Program-made: the position numbers and the translations under genes
In this document: one piece after another, positions 5,102 to 5,231 of the stretch
How the letters are laid out: each line of letters starts with the position of its first letter
How positions within the stretch are numbered: the first letter of the stretch is position 1
Notes under the pieces: generated by a model
Databases searched by the model: none
Told to the model about the DNA's origin: nothing
The model's input: only the letters and a program-made list of their open reading frames with translations
NCBI GenBank assembly: GCA_021847625.1
Contig: JAJZQK010000307.1
Span: forward strand, 1 to 5,231
Source of the DNA: Chloroflexota bacterium
Lineage (GTDB): Bacteria > Chloroflexota > FW602-bin22 > JAMCYS01
DNA: 5,231 nucleotides
Reading direction: 5' to 3'

Positions 5102-5231
5102 AACTCAACAGAAGACCATAGTCTTGGTCCGAATTATGCTCCGCGGTCTCTTTAGCCGACAGGAGCCCTCCAGTGAGAAGGCATAGCGACCGGGCAAGGC
5201 CGAGGTGGTGTTGCGGAAGGCATCGCTCTAA

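Noticed and set aside
5112..5129. Small inverted repeats after the maturase fragment (GACCA/TGGTC and AAGAC/GTCTT)
   Set aside because: Stems of only five base pairs, mutually exclusive, without a T-run; too weak to call a terminator.
5173..5231. Possible start of a further plus-strand gene (GTG 5173 with AGGAG seven bases upstream)
   Set aside because: Only 19 codons are visible before the window ends. The product is very Arg-rich and matches nothing, so it cannot be supported from this window.

Overview
The window is GC-rich bacterial chromosome (roughly two thirds G+C by eye). It carries two substantial complete genes, one gene cut by the left edge and one 5'-truncated gene. The TrkA/RCK protein, the CpaF/TadA-type ATPase, the 7TM-PAS-GGDEF protein and the sulfatase-maturase tail with a SEC-C motif all look like what is found in high-GC Chloroflexota (Dehalococcoidia-like) or Actinomycetota. 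That placement rests on general family resemblance only and is tentative. I see no rRNA, tRNA, CRISPR array, insertion sequence or phage gene.

Layout from left to right. Positions 1-618 (+) hold the C-terminal part of a TrkA-family potassium-uptake regulator whose N-terminus lies outside the window. Positions 619-795 separate it from a convergent neighbour and hold two strong inverted repeats, one of them a nested, branched structure. Positions 796-2265 (-) encode a complete CpaF/TadA secretion ATPase. Positions 2266-2516 are its upstream region, with a good candidate promoter, a palindrome over the -35 box, a possible 39-codon leader ORF whose stop overlaps the cpaF start, and an imperfect inverted repeat. 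Positions 2517-4394 (-) encode a complete membrane-bound diguanylate cyclase (N-terminal anchor, PDZ-like loop, 7TM block, PAS, GGDEF with intact I-site) with its own candidate promoter at 4423-4451. Positions 4452-4696 hold no gene I can recognise. Positions 4697-5101 (+) encode the C-terminal SPASM half of an anaerobic sulfatase-maturating enzyme (anSME) plus a SEC-C zinc motif, without the radical-SAM domain, so it is probably a remnant. Positions 5102-5231 hold no supported feature.

How the parts may work together. The diguanylate cyclase and the pilus/secretion ATPase are consecutive on the same strand, 251 bp apart, each with its own candidate promoter. Cyclic-di-GMP commonly controls surface structures such as Tad/Flp pili, so a signalling link is reasonable, but it is inferred from adjacency only. 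The ATPase is not followed by tadB/tadC; a convergent potassium-transport gene follows instead, so within this window it is an orphan. The rest of the window looks like ordinary housekeeping and accessory chromosome. I found no clear sign of a wholly new system.
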